In this document: positions 1-7,689 of the stretch, one piece after another
Position numbering within the stretch: the stretch's first letter is position 1
Layout of the letters: every line of letters begins with the position of its first letter
NCBI GenBank assembly: GCA_016209015.1
Contig: JACQWY010000026.1
Location: forward strand, 47,507-111,506
Length of the DNA stretch: 64,000 nt
Source: Gammaproteobacteria bacterium
GTDB taxonomy: Bacteria > Pseudomonadota > Gammaproteobacteria > Ga0077536
Direction: 5' to 3'
Notes under the pieces: model-generated
Database searches by the model: none
Told to the model about the DNA's origin: nothing
What the model saw: only the letters and a program-made list of their open reading frames with translations
Position numbers and translations under genes: made by a program

Positions 1-2
1 AC

Positions 3-920
3 GGCGTGACGCTCTGCGACGTGGCGCGCGGGGTGTGGGTGCCGCCGCATCGTCGACGCATCGGCCTGGTCTTCCAGGACAGTCTGCTGTTCCCGCATCT
101 GAGCGTGCGCGGCAATCTCGAATACGGTTTCAAGCTCGTGCCGAGGTCCGAGCGCCGCTTCACGCTCGCGCAGATCGCGGCGCTGCTCGACATCGAGCCG
201 CTGCTCGCGCGCCGGCCGCAACATCTCTCGGGCGGGGAGAAACAACGCGTGGCGCTCGGTCGCGCGCTGCTGTCGGCGCCGCGACTGCTGCTGCTCGACG
301 AGCCGCTCGCCGCGCTCGACGCCGGGCTCAAGCAGCAAATCCTGCCGTTCCTGCGCCGCGTGAAGGACGAGCTCGGCACGCCCATGCTCTACGTGAGCCA
401 CGCGATCGACGAGATCCTGCATCTCACCTCCGAGCTCGCGGTGATCGACGCGGGGCGCGTGCTCGCGCACGGCACGTTCGGCGAAGTCATCCACGACGAG
501 CGCGTGCTCGGCCTCGCGCAGTCCCTGGGATTGGAGAACGTGCTCGCCGTGCGCATCACGGGTCACGATGCGGACGGCGCGGCGACACTCGGCGATTGTC
601 ACGGCCGCGAAATGCATCTGCCCCCGTGCGCGGCCCGGGCCGGCGCGACCGTCTACGTGAGCCTGCGCGCCTCGAACATCGCGCTCGCGCTCGCGCCGGT
701 GCCCGGCACGACGATTCAGAACCAGCTCCCGGGAATCGTCAGCCGCATCACGCGGCTCGGCGATCGTATGCTCGTCGAGATCGACGTCGGTCAGCCGCTG
801 CTCGCCGAAGTGAGCGTGCGCGCCGTGCAGACTCTCGGCCTCGCGCCCGGGGCCGCGGCGATCTGCCTCGTCAAGTCACAGGCGCTCGCCTATCTCGGCG
901 GCGGTATCGTGCCCGGGTGA
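3..920 (+). CDS. modC: Molybdate ABC transporter ATP-binding protein ModC (5' truncated by window edge)
   Basis: ATPase subunit that would power high-affinity molybdate (or tungstate) import with ModA/ModB at the inner membrane. The reading frame is open from the window edge, so the Walker A loop and true start lie upstream. Visible in order are the Q-loop (LVFQDSLLFPHLSV), the ABC signature LSGGEKQRVALGRAL, Walker B with the D-loop (LLLLDEPLAALD), and the switch histidine (YVSHAIDE). About 130 C-terminal residues follow that fit a TOBE/molybdopterin-binding domain (VSLRASNIALAL, SRITRLGDRMLVEI). The TOBE tail separates ModC from most other importer ATPases. A related importer such as CysA or PotA cannot be fully excluded without ModA/ModB in view. 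No gene follows on this strand for 400 bases, so it is probably the last gene of its operon. Confidence 0.87.
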   Translation, partial: GVTLCDVARGVWVPPHRRRIGLVFQDSLLFPHLSVRGNLEYGFKLVPRSERRFTLAQIAALLDIEPLLARRPQHLSGGEKQRVALGRALLSAPRLLLLDEPLAALDAGLKQQILPFLRRVKDELGTPMLYVSHAIDEILHLTSELAVIDAGRVLAHGTFGEVIHDERVLGLAQSLGLENVLAVRITGHDADGAATLGDCHGREMHLPPCAARAGATVYVSLRASNIALALAPVPGTTIQNQLPGIVSRITRLGDRMLVEIDVGQPLLAEVSVRAVQTLGLAPGAAAICLVKSQALAYLGGGIVPG

Positions 921-1324
921 GCAGGATCGGGTGGCGATACCGCATCGACCTACTCGACAAGCCGTGATCCAATAATGTGTATGCCGCAGGAAATGTCTTG
1001 AAGCGGGGCTCGTTGGTCGGGCCAATTCAAGAATAGTTCATGCCCGCTGCGCGCTGCAGCCATCCGAAGCGATCGCGTATTTGTTCAGAGTATCAATTGA
1101 GTACGCGCTCTTCTTGAACACTCTTGGACCACCTAACACAAAGCGTGACAATCACCCATCTGGGCCGCTGCTAGATTTGCGATGGGGTGAAGGGAATCGG
1201 ATCCCGCCGCAGCGGGACGGTGGGGTCAACACTGTACAAGGGTGACGGTGTCGACCGAATGACGACTGTGGCGCGGTGCCCTCGCTCGCAGAAATAACGA
1301 CTAAAACATCGGGGCAGAAGCTAT
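921..1324. other. Intergenic region, no gene seen
   Basis: 404 bases between modC and the response-regulator gene. It is clearly less GC-rich than the flanks and no credible coding frame crosses it. A short hairpin TCCCGC-cgca-GCGGGA lies near 1202-1217. I could not assign a promoter with confidence; it presumably holds the promoter of the downstream regulator. Confidence 0.5.
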
Positions 1325-2065
1325 ATGTTCAACAATGCCACAACCGGCGCGGGCGGGCATGCGCCCGGAGTCGCACCAACTCAGGTGCCTGTCGTTCTCG
1401 TCGAGGACCACGCGATTCTGCGCGAAGGTCTGAAAGCCCTCATCGAATTCGAAGCCGAGCTCAAGGTGGTCGGCGAGGCCGGCTGCGCGCAGGACGGTGT
1501 CGAGCTCGCGGAACGGCTGCAGCCGCAGGTCGTCGTCACGGATCTCGCACTGCCGGGACGCTCGGGCATCGCGCTCATCACCGAGCTGCAGGAAAAGTGT
1601 CCGGAAACACGCATCCTCGTCCTCACCGCGCACAACACGGAGGAATACATCCGTGCGGCCTTGAATGCCGGTGCCACGGGCTACGTGCTGAAGGACTCGA
1701 GTCGCGCAGAGCTCATCCAGGCCATCCGCAGCGTCGCGACGGGTCGGCAGTTCCTGTGTCAGGAAGTCTCGGCGCGGATCCTCTCGCGCTATCTGATGCC
1801 GCAGGAAGCGCCGAAACCGACGGCCTCGTCGGCGACGGTGACCGGCCGCGAGCGCGAGGTGCTGACGAGTATCGCGCTCGGTCACTCGAACAAGCACATC
1901 GCGCGGCTGTTGAATCTCTCGGTGAAGACCGTCGAGAAGCATCGCTCGAACCTGATGCGCAAGCTCGGCCTGCACAATACCGCGGCGGTCACGATGTTCG
2001 CGATCAGGAACGGTTACGTGCGCAGCGAGGAAGTCGCGGGCGTGAACACGGCAGTCCACACCTAG
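1325..2065 (+). CDS. NarL/FixJ-family response regulator, orphan
   Basis: DNA-binding response regulator of 246 residues. The receiver domain (about residues 22-140) shows the acidic pocket VLVEDH, the phospho-acceptor Asp73 in VVVTDLALPG, the TAHNTEE switch region and the conserved Lys in VLKDSS. A C-terminal LuxR-type helix-turn-helix follows (about 175-232: TGREREVLTSIALG, LSVKTVEKHRSNLMRKLGL). Family knowledge says phosphorylation by a sensor kinase drives dimerisation and promoter binding. No kinase gene is adjacent. The nearest NarX-type kinase in the window is the first gene of the secretion operon at 31.5-33.3 kb, and that kinase has no regulator next to it, so the two may be a split pair (inference). 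A repeat element begins immediately after the stop codon. Confidence 0.9.
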   Translation: MFNNATTGAGGHAPGVAPTQVPVVLVEDHAILREGLKALIEFEAELKVVGEAGCAQDGVELAERLQPQVVVTDLALPGRSGIALITELQEKCPETRILVLTAHNTEEYIRAALNAGATGYVLKDSSRAELIQAIRSVATGRQFLCQEVSARILSRYLMPQEAPKPTASSATVTGREREVLTSIALGHSNKHIARLLNLSVKTVEKHRSNLMRKLGLHNTAAVTMFAIRNGYVRSEEVAGVNTAVHT

Positions 2066-2201
2066 GGAAGCTCTGAATAAGTCCATCCTGGACTTTTCAG
2101 AGCACGGTCGGCAAGAAGCGTGGTTCTTGCCAACCTTACGTGAACAATGGCTTACGCCACTGTTCACGGCGGCACATCCCTGTGCCGCCGGAAGCTCTGA
2201 A
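2066..2201 (+). repeat. Multi-hairpin palindromic element, family 1, copy A
   Basis: 136 bases identical to the copy at 52546-52681. It is bounded at both ends by the direct repeat GGAAGCTCTGAA and contains four consecutive hairpins. The first has outer arms GCTCTGAA/TTCAGAGC and inner arms GTCC/GGAC. The second is GGCAAGAA/TTCTTGCC. The third is GTGAACA/TGTTCAC with inner TGGC/GCCA. The fourth is CGGCGGCACA/TGTGCCGCCG. It starts directly after the TAG stop of the response-regulator gene. No transposase is encoded, so it is REP/MITE-like and non-autonomous. Confidence 0.9.
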
Positions 2202-2272
2202 CCCGCGACGACGCCGTGTCGATCACGGCGTCGGTCGCGTTCGCGCGGCACAGCGCCGCACGGGATTCGCGT

Positions 2273-2875
2273 TCAGCGGCCGGCCAGCGCCGGCCGGAGC
2301 TCGTTCATGAGCGCCTCGGCCGTGGTGAATCCATCGAGCCGGATCCAGGACGCCGACGCCGCAGTCCGTACGAACGTCACCGGGGCATGTTCCATCTTCC
2401 GACCGCGATAAGCGTCGAAGGCGCGCTGGATCGATTGGATGGCCGCCACCGTCCCCGTGTAGTGATGCCACGCCGGTCCGGCGCGATATTTCGCCGCATA
2501 GGCGGCGAGCCGCGCGGGCGTATCCTGCTCCGGATCGATCGACACCGAGACGAGCCGGACGCGCGCCTGCTGCGCGCCGAGCCGGCCCTGCAGAGCAGAG
2601 AACGTCCTGCTCGAGAGCGGGCAGATCGTGTCGCAGGAAGTGAAGACGAAATTCACCACGACGGGCCCTTCCCGATTCAGTTCATCGGCGAAATTCACGG
2701 CCTTCCCGTCTTCCCGTACGACCTCGACCGCCGGCACGACATACTCGACGGCACGGCGTTGGACCACGGCCGCGGAGGTATGCGCGGCGCCGTCCGCTTC
2801 ATGGCAGAACGCGCTTTCGACCGCGAACGCCACAACGAGGCCCGTCACGGACAAAACGATTCTCGAAACCTTCAT
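2273..2875 (-). CDS. SCO1/SenC-family copper chaperone
   Basis: 200-residue exported thioredoxin-fold protein. Starting at 2875 gives an N-terminal hydrophobic segment (MKVSRIVLSVTGLVVAFA) and a clear AGGAG site upstream; a longer in-frame extension lacks these. The SCO copper site is visible as Cys81 and Cys85 in FTSCDTICP, with a candidate third ligand His163 (MEHAP). The SCO core VVNFVFTSC and VSVSIDPEQDTP is present. Known SCO proteins deliver Cu to CuA of cytochrome oxidase or act as periplasmic thiol/copper proteins. Here no oxidase genes are near. It sits at the end of a same-strand block with a cytochrome fusion and multicopper-oxidase-like proteins, so supplying copper to those is the more economical guess. 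Confidence 0.85.
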   Translation of the reverse strand: MKVSRIVLSVTGLVVAFAVESAFCHEADGAAHTSAAVVQRRAVEYVVPAVEVVREDGKAVNFADELNREGPVVVNFVFTSCDTICPLSSRTFSALQGRLGAQQARVRLVSVSIDPEQDTPARLAAYAAKYRAGPAWHHYTGTVAAIQSIQRAFDAYRGRKMEHAPVTFVRTAASASWIRLDGFTTAEALMNELRPALAGR

Positions 2876-2915
2876 GGCAGTCTCCTGTTGCAGTCTTCGG
2901 GCGCCGGCCCTCTGG

Positions 2916-4574
2916 TCACGGCACGATCCATCCGCCGTCGGCAGCCACTCGCGATTTCGCCCCGACGGGAAACTTGACGACATAGCCGCCTTTCGAGGCG
3001 AACCTCTGATGGGGCGCGAGCGCGAGGCGCGGGTAGTACCCCGTGATGAGCCGCTTGTCGAGCATGTCCTCGAGCCGCTCGATCAGATATTCCGGATAGA
3101 AGGCATCCGCCATGTGGTTCAACGCCTCGGCGAGCACGGTGCAGACGAGGAACGTATCGGCCTGCACGCGATCGGCCACCACCGGAATGTGCCGCAGGCG
3201 AAACCAGCCGTACGCGTAGTCGAGATTGATCCGGCGCTCGTCAGGCAGGCCGATCGGATAAGCCATGTGCACGTGCGCGCGCCAGGTCGGCGCCAACGGT
3301 ACCCGCTCCATGCCGCCCATGAGTCCTGACAGATAGACCGCGCCTGCCGGCGGAGCACGGGGCTGGAGCGCAGCCAGATCCGCGGGTCGCAGCCACAGAA
3401 TCACTGCCTCCGCCGGCGCGGCGCGTTGCAATGCGTCGACCAGCGCGGATTCGGGCGCGGCGCGTGCCAGCGCGCTGTCGGTAATCCGGATGCCGCGACT
3501 CCGCAGTGCGCTCGCGAGCGCGGCGGCGCCCACTTCGCCGACGTCCCCCGTGCGGAACAATTGTCGAACTTCGCGCACCGCGCTGCCCGCGCTCTCGGCC
3601 AGCAGGCGATGGGCCATGAGATCGGCTTCGAGCGTCACGCCGCGGGTGAAGTAGAGCGAGTAGAAATCCTCGTCCGCCGTCGCCGGCGGTGCCTCGACGT
3701 TCGGGAACAGACAGGGCACGTGCCTGTGCTCGCAGAACGCATGGATCGGTTCCCAGGTGCGGCCCCCGACGCCGGAGAGCACCGCGAAGACCGGTTCGGC
3801 GTCGAACTTCCGCTCGAGCTGCGCCGGCCAGGTATCCGGCGCGCCGGTCAACTCCCACACGTGGAGCTGCCACTGGCGATTGACCATATAGTGCATCGTG
3901 CGTTGCGAATGCACGCGCGGGACCGCCCCGATGTGAAAGGAGTTCTTCGTCGCGACGAACTGCGTGAGCACGTCGAGCATGCCCTTGCGGGCCGCAGGAT
4001 CCGCTTCCGGCGTGACGATCGTCGCGAAGTGCAGGGTCGTTGCACCGACGCCGGGGACTCTCGGGCGATCGAGCTTCCCGAGGTAATCGATGAGCGCTGC
4101 CATGTCGCCGTCGGCGAGCTGGTAACGCGGCATCAAGGGGATCAGCGACCGGCCGTGGGCATCGACTCCTTCGCGTATCGCGCGGGCGAGGGTCGCATCG
4201 GAATACGCTTCGTGATCGAAGCGGATGCCGTCCACGAACGGCAGGTCGAATTCCTCGGCGCTGCTGCGGCCGTGGTAGAGATAGCGTCCCGTGACGGGCG
4301 GGATCGTGATGCGGCCTTCTCGCGCTCCGAGGCCGCTGCGGCGATGGCACTTCACGCAGGCGGCGTCGGCGCCGCGGATGACTTCGTTGCCGGCGCGCGC
4401 AGCCTGCACCGGTGCGCCGGAGGGCAGCACGCCGTCGCGGTAGATGCCGGCGCCGGGCAGGGCGTCCGGCTCCGGGCGCGCCGCCGCGGCCGCGGCGGCG
4501 AGGGCGACGCAAGCCAGGGCGGCGGCGATCGAACCGCGCAGGATCGCGAGCGGTAATTTGCCGACCTGAGGCAT
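2916..4574 (-). CDS. Cytochrome c fused to a periplasmic-binding-protein-like domain
   Basis: 552 residues. An N-terminal signal segment (about 8-33) is followed by a mono-haem cytochrome c domain with CVKCH at 73-77 and a likely axial Met in the LIPLMPRYQ region (about 150-160), ending in the typical ALIDYLGKL helix. The remaining 380 or so residues look like a type I periplasmic binding fold of the branched-chain amino-acid receptor kind (for example AVLSGVGGRTWEPIHAFCE and the final FPVGAKSRVAADGGWIVP). Such fusions are known, but the ligand is not. It lies 40 bases upstream of the SCO-like gene on the same strand and is probably cotranscribed. A role in periplasmic electron transfer, perhaps gated by a bound ligand, is inference. 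Confidence 0.82.
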   Translation of the reverse strand: MPQVGKLPLAILRGSIAAALACVALAAAAAAARPEPDALPGAGIYRDGVLPSGAPVQAARAGNEVIRGADAACVKCHRRSGLGAREGRITIPPVTGRYLYHGRSSAEEFDLPFVDGIRFDHEAYSDATLARAIREGVDAHGRSLIPLMPRYQLADGDMAALIDYLGKLDRPRVPGVGATTLHFATIVTPEADPAARKGMLDVLTQFVATKNSFHIGAVPRVHSQRTMHYMVNRQWQLHVWELTGAPDTWPAQLERKFDAEPVFAVLSGVGGRTWEPIHAFCEHRHVPCLFPNVEAPPATADEDFYSLYFTRGVTLEADLMAHRLLAESAGSAVREVRQLFRTGDVGEVGAAALASALRSRGIRITDSALARAAPESALVDALQRAAPAEAVILWLRPADLAALQPRAPPAGAVYLSGLMGGMERVPLAPTWRAHVHMAYPIGLPDERRINLDYAYGWFRLRHIPVVADRVQADTFLVCTVLAEALNHMADAFYPEYLIERLEDMLDKRLITGYYPRLALAPHQRFASKGGYVVKFPVGAKSRVAADGGWIVP

Positions 4575-4595
4575 CAGGCGCAGACCGGAAGCGCG

Positions 4596-5531
4596 CTATC
4601 GGCCGCCCACGGAATCCGCGGCGGCCGGTGGAGATCCTGCCGGCGCGCCGCCCCGCCCGTCGGACGTCGCCGCCGGCTTCGGGGGATCGACGCGGCGCAG
4701 GTGTCCGCCGTTCGCGCTGCTACGCTCGCGAACGTTCGGTCTGGTGAACATCCGCGGATCGAGTCCGGGCTCGATCTCCACTTTCTCCAGGATCATGCGA
4801 TCGGCGAGCGCCCCGTTGCCGGCACGGGTTTCGATCGTCGTCGGCACCTGCACGGCACCGAAGGTCTTGAAATCGCGATTGAACACCTTCACCGCGCCAC
4901 CCGGGCCGTGCGGCTCGTGCACGGGGCGATCGTATTCGACGTCGAGGAAGCTCTGAGCATCGACCCAGACGTGATGCATGGCGCCGGACGGCAGCGTCAC
5001 GCCGAGGCGGTAGGCGCGATGCCCCTCGACGTCCTCCGTGCCTTCGAGCGCAATGCGGTTCCCCTTGGCCGCGCCATCGATGAGCGGGCCGTCGAAGCCC
5101 TGACCGTCCGCGGCAAATCTGCGCTCTTCTTCATCGTAGGCCTCGAGCGCCGGCGCGCCGTCACTGCCCATGCTGAGCTTCCAGCCCTGCGACCCGTCGT
5201 ATATCCGCGCATGGCGCCGACCCTTCATCGTCATTTCGAAGCGGGTCTTGTTCGGGCGTTCCATCGCGAGCACGAACTGCGGGGCGTCACCCGCGCCCGG
5301 CCCGGCGCGTTCGATGTGTCCCGCCCACAGCATGGCGTGGATCTTCCGCCAGGCATCCAGGCCCCCGCGCGCCGCGACGTTGCGCTCGACGATCCGGGCC
5401 GCGCTGAGCGTGGGTTCGGATCCGTTCTGTGCGGCGCCGGCCGCGGCCGTCACGGCGAGGAGCGCTGCCGCTGCGGACGCGACGACGCCACCGCGATGCA
5501 GGGGCCGCGTCTCGGGCAAGTGGAATTTCAT
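4596..5531 (-). CDS. LolA-like periplasmic outer-membrane lipoprotein-sorting family protein (paralogue 1)
   Basis: 311 residues from the ATG at 5531, with an Ala-rich signal segment (GGVVASAAAALLAVTAAAGA). The body has the pattern of the LolA/RseB-like half-barrel family: IVERNVAARGGLDAWRKI, RFEMTMKGRRHARIYDGSQG, then HHVWVDAQSFLDVEYDR and a FKTFGAVQVPTTIETR strand. A Pro/Ala/Gly-rich tail of about 45 residues ends the protein. It is a tandem paralogue of the next gene upstream, sharing IVxRNxAARGGLxAWR and YDGxQGWKL. The family binds acyl chains or lipoprotein-like ligands; nothing here identifies the cargo. It lies 21 bases before the cytochrome fusion, so they are probably in one operon. 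Confidence 0.75.
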   Translation of the reverse strand: MKFHLPETRPLHRGGVVASAAAALLAVTAAAGAAQNGSEPTLSAARIVERNVAARGGLDAWRKIHAMLWAGHIERAGPGAGDAPQFVLAMERPNKTRFEMTMKGRRHARIYDGSQGWKLSMGSDGAPALEAYDEEERRFAADGQGFDGPLIDGAAKGNRIALEGTEDVEGHRAYRLGVTLPSGAMHHVWVDAQSFLDVEYDRPVHEPHGPGGAVKVFNRDFKTFGAVQVPTTIETRAGNGALADRMILEKVEIEPGLDPRMFTRPNVRERSSANGGHLRRVDPPKPAATSDGRGGAPAGSPPAAADSVGGR

Positions 5532-5656
5532 GGCTCGACGTTTCCTGCGGCGACCTGCTGCAATCCCGGCCGCGCCGGGGATGATCGGCAACGTGCGGGC
5601 GGGGCTCCGAGTGGAAAGGTCCGGCGCGCCATTGCCGATGACGCGCCGGCGTGGGC

Positions 5657-6577
5657 CTATTTCGCCGCCGAGGAGTCCGCAATCGCGGGCACACCGGCGG
5701 GCTTGCCGAAGAGACTGTCGTCCATCGGCGCGTTCACGACGACCTTGTCGAAAGTCATCTTGTGAGTACCCTTCACGCCTTCGACGACGGTCTCCTGAAC
5801 GCGCGGCACCTGGAGTCCGTTCTCCGTCTTGTAGTCGCGATAGAAGATCGCGACCTCGTGCATCCGTCCGTCGAGCTTGCGCGCCTCGCCGTCGATCTTC
5901 TTCTCCAGGAACGACTTCGCGTCGATCCACAGGCGGCGCCCCACACCGCTCTTGCCGGTCAACTGCAGTACGTAGGTCTTGGCGCCTTCGATCTCCTGCA
6001 TGCCGAGCAATTTCACCGTCGTACCCTTCGCCGCGTAATCGACCAGCGGCCCGTCGAGCTCTTCCCATGCGGCGGCCGACTTCGTCTCCGCAGGCGTGTA
6101 AGGCTCGACGTCGGTGCGATTGAGATAGGGACGCAGCTTCCAGCCCTGCGTCCCGTCGTAGACCTGCACCGCGGTCATGTGCTTCACCGTGAGCTCGAGA
6201 CGGCTCTTGTGCGCCCGTTTGAGCTTCATCACGAAAGGCAGCGCGGTATTGTCCTTGCCGCCTGCTTCCAGGCTGCCGGTGTAGGCGAGGGTCTCGACCG
6301 CGCGCCAGGCTGCGAGGCCGCCGCGCGCGGCGATGTTGCGATCGACGATCTGCCCGGCGGTGATGCCGGCGGCCGGTGTGTAGCCCGGCTCGGTCGACTT
6401 CGCCTTCGCTGCGAGCCCAACCGCGGACGGTGTCGGCGCGACGTAGGACCCGGCGCGCAGCGGCTTCGATGCGTGTCCGGCCGCGACGCCCGGCGCCGTG
6501 GCGGCAGTGGCTTCGAGGGATCCCGCCGCCATCGTCAGCGCGGCGGTGATCGCCAGCGCACATTTTCGATTCTTCAT
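5657..6577 (-). CDS. LolA-like periplasmic outer-membrane lipoprotein-sorting family protein (paralogue 2)
   Basis: 306 residues. It has a signal peptide (MKNRKCALAITAALTMAAGS) and a low-complexity linker to about residue 75. The half-barrel domain then begins at IVDRNIAARGGLAAWRAVE and continues through MTAVQVYDGTQGWKL, WIDAKSFLEKKIDG and NGLQVPRVQETVVEG. It is homologous along its length to the following gene (4596-5531), so the pair arose by tandem duplication. Unlike its partner it has almost no C-terminal extension (SLFGKPAGVPAIADSSAAK). The 125-base gap to the partner contains no obvious terminator. The function in this cluster is unknown; a role escorting hydrophobic or surface components is a guess. 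Confidence 0.77.
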   Translation of the reverse strand: MKNRKCALAITAALTMAAGSLEATAATAPGVAAGHASKPLRAGSYVAPTPSAVGLAAKAKSTEPGYTPAAGITAGQIVDRNIAARGGLAAWRAVETLAYTGSLEAGGKDNTALPFVMKLKRAHKSRLELTVKHMTAVQVYDGTQGWKLRPYLNRTDVEPYTPAETKSAAAWEELDGPLVDYAAKGTTVKLLGMQEIEGAKTYVLQLTGKSGVGRRLWIDAKSFLEKKIDGEARKLDGRMHEVAIFYRDYKTENGLQVPRVQETVVEGVKGTHKMTFDKVVVNAPMDDSLFGKPAGVPAIADSSAAK

Positions 6578-6617
6578 TGCATGCTCCTGACCTATCGCGC
6601 AGCGCGCCCGCGGCGCA

Positions 6618-7208
6618 TCAATCCACGACGAGATTCTCGACGCGGAAGTCGCCGACGACGACGTCGACCCGATCGCCGGTCCGCACCGGGAAACCCTTGT
6701 TCGAGAACACCATCCACACGTCCTTGCCGTTCTCTACGGCGCTGATCTGACGCAGCTTGCCGACGTTCTCCATCTGCGGCACCTGCAGTGCCACGCCGGC
6801 ACGGCGCGCGACGAGGGCGGGCGTGGCGCGCTCGTCGGCCAGCACTTTTGCACGCTCCGCGTTCACGACGTGGGCCGTGAAGCGGACGAGGTTGCCTGAA
6901 TTCGTCAGATGCACTTTCGGATTGTCCACACCCCAGAGAGACGCGTAGTAGGACCGCATTCCGGGTGTCATGTGCGGGCGCTTGTAGCGCGAATGGGGCG
7001 CCGTGCTGACGGGAATGGGCGGTCCGGCCTCTGCCGCCGTCACGTTCGCGACGGGTGCGGGCTCACGGCCGCCGCCCGGCTTGCCCGCAGTATGGAGCGC
7101 GAGCAGCAGCAGCGCTGCGACGAGGCCGAGAACGCCGGCTTTGAGCCCAGTGCTCCTGTGGTCCACCGTTCCGTCACGCGTGGTCGAAAGGCCGGTCGGG
7201 TGATTCAT
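6618..7208 (-). CDS. Hypothetical single-pass membrane protein
   Basis: 196 residues, family not recognised. One hydrophobic helix lies at about residues 21-42 (GLKAGVLGLVAALLLLALHT), giving an N-in anchor with a periplasmic body. The body begins with a Pro/Ala-rich linker. It then carries a roughly 100-residue region with HMTPGMRSYYASLWGVDNPKV and a C-terminal beta-rich stretch (DVWMVFSNKGFPVRTGDRVDVVVGDFRVENLVVD) that could be a small barrel. Its start codon overlaps the stop of the upstream 108-residue protein by 4 bases (ATGA type), so the two are translationally coupled. It is transcribed toward the LolA-like pair. Confidence 0.68.
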   Translation of the reverse strand: MNHPTGLSTTRDGTVDHRSTGLKAGVLGLVAALLLLALHTAGKPGGGREPAPVANVTAAEAGPPIPVSTAPHSRYKRPHMTPGMRSYYASLWGVDNPKVHLTNSGNLVRFTAHVVNAERAKVLADERATPALVARRAGVALQVPQMENVGKLRQISAVENGKDVWMVFSNKGFPVRTGDRVDVVVGDFRVENLVVD

Positions 7209-7531
7209 CGGAACGCACCACGCGGGATGCGCCCGGATTGCCCGAGGGAGATCTGCTGAGACTTTCCAGGCCCGTGCACGACGCGGCCCGCCTGGGCGCG
7301 GCGCTGGTTGGCGGCGGCGTAAGGCGATTGACGCGGGACGTGGACGATCGCAGCGCCCGCCCCTCGCGCATCGACGTCGGGACGGGAAGCGTCTCCGACG
7401 TGTCCCGCGAGCGCGAGTACCGCGAGCAGGCCGGCGCAGGCAGTGGCGATGACCGCCAGCACCGGGATGATCGACGCGTCGCGCTTCGCGCCCGACGCCG
7501 GGCAGTCAGAGGCCGCACTGATATTTTGCAT
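7205..7531 (-). CDS. Small hypothetical membrane protein
   Basis: 108 residues with one strong hydrophobic segment (about 20-44, IIPVLAVIATACAGLLAVLA) and a polar, basic C-terminal half of low sequence complexity (HVPRQSPYAAANQRR). No family is recognised. Support for being real comes from the helix, from a 4-base stop/start overlap with the following membrane-protein gene, and from its place between two same-strand gene groups. The two proteins share an N-in/C-out topology and may work together in the cell envelope; that is inference. The C-terminal tail is less convincing as a folded domain. Confidence 0.6.
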   Translation of the reverse strand: MQNISAASDCPASGAKRDASIIPVLAVIATACAGLLAVLALAGHVGDASRPDVDARGAGAAIVHVPRQSPYAAANQRRAQAGRVVHGPGKSQQISLGQSGRIPRGAFR

Positions 7532-7650
7532 ACGCGAAACTTTCCCCGTCCGTCACGTTCGCCGCGCGACACGGGGAGCTGAGCTCTCCGTATCGCTTGG
7601 CGCCTGTCCGATTACGCAAACCTTTTTTCGTTGCCGGCGGTGGCGTCCTG

Positions 7651-7682
7651 CCGTGGGACGGACGGGTGCCCGCCCCACGGCT
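7651..7682. other. Hairpin just past the giant surface-protein gene
   Basis: Perfect 8-base inverted repeat GCCGTGGG/CCCACGGC with a 16-base loop. It starts 8 bases beyond the stop of the minus-strand gene ending at 7690. There is no T-run on the correct side for a minus-strand intrinsic terminator (the nearby run TTTTTT at about 7622 reads as A's in that direction). It may be an mRNA 3'-end stabiliser or a partial attenuator. Confidence 0.35.
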
Positions 7683-7689
7683 TCATCGC

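Noticed and set aside
1301..2251. 316-codon minus-strand frame across the response-regulator gene
   Set aside because: It is antisense to a clear NarL-type regulator and extends through repeat copy A; composition is shadow-like.
4596..6563. 655-residue single protein on the minus strand
   Set aside because: The upstream part runs in the wrong frame through the second LolA-like gene. Two separate genes with their own starts at 5531 and 6577 fit much better.
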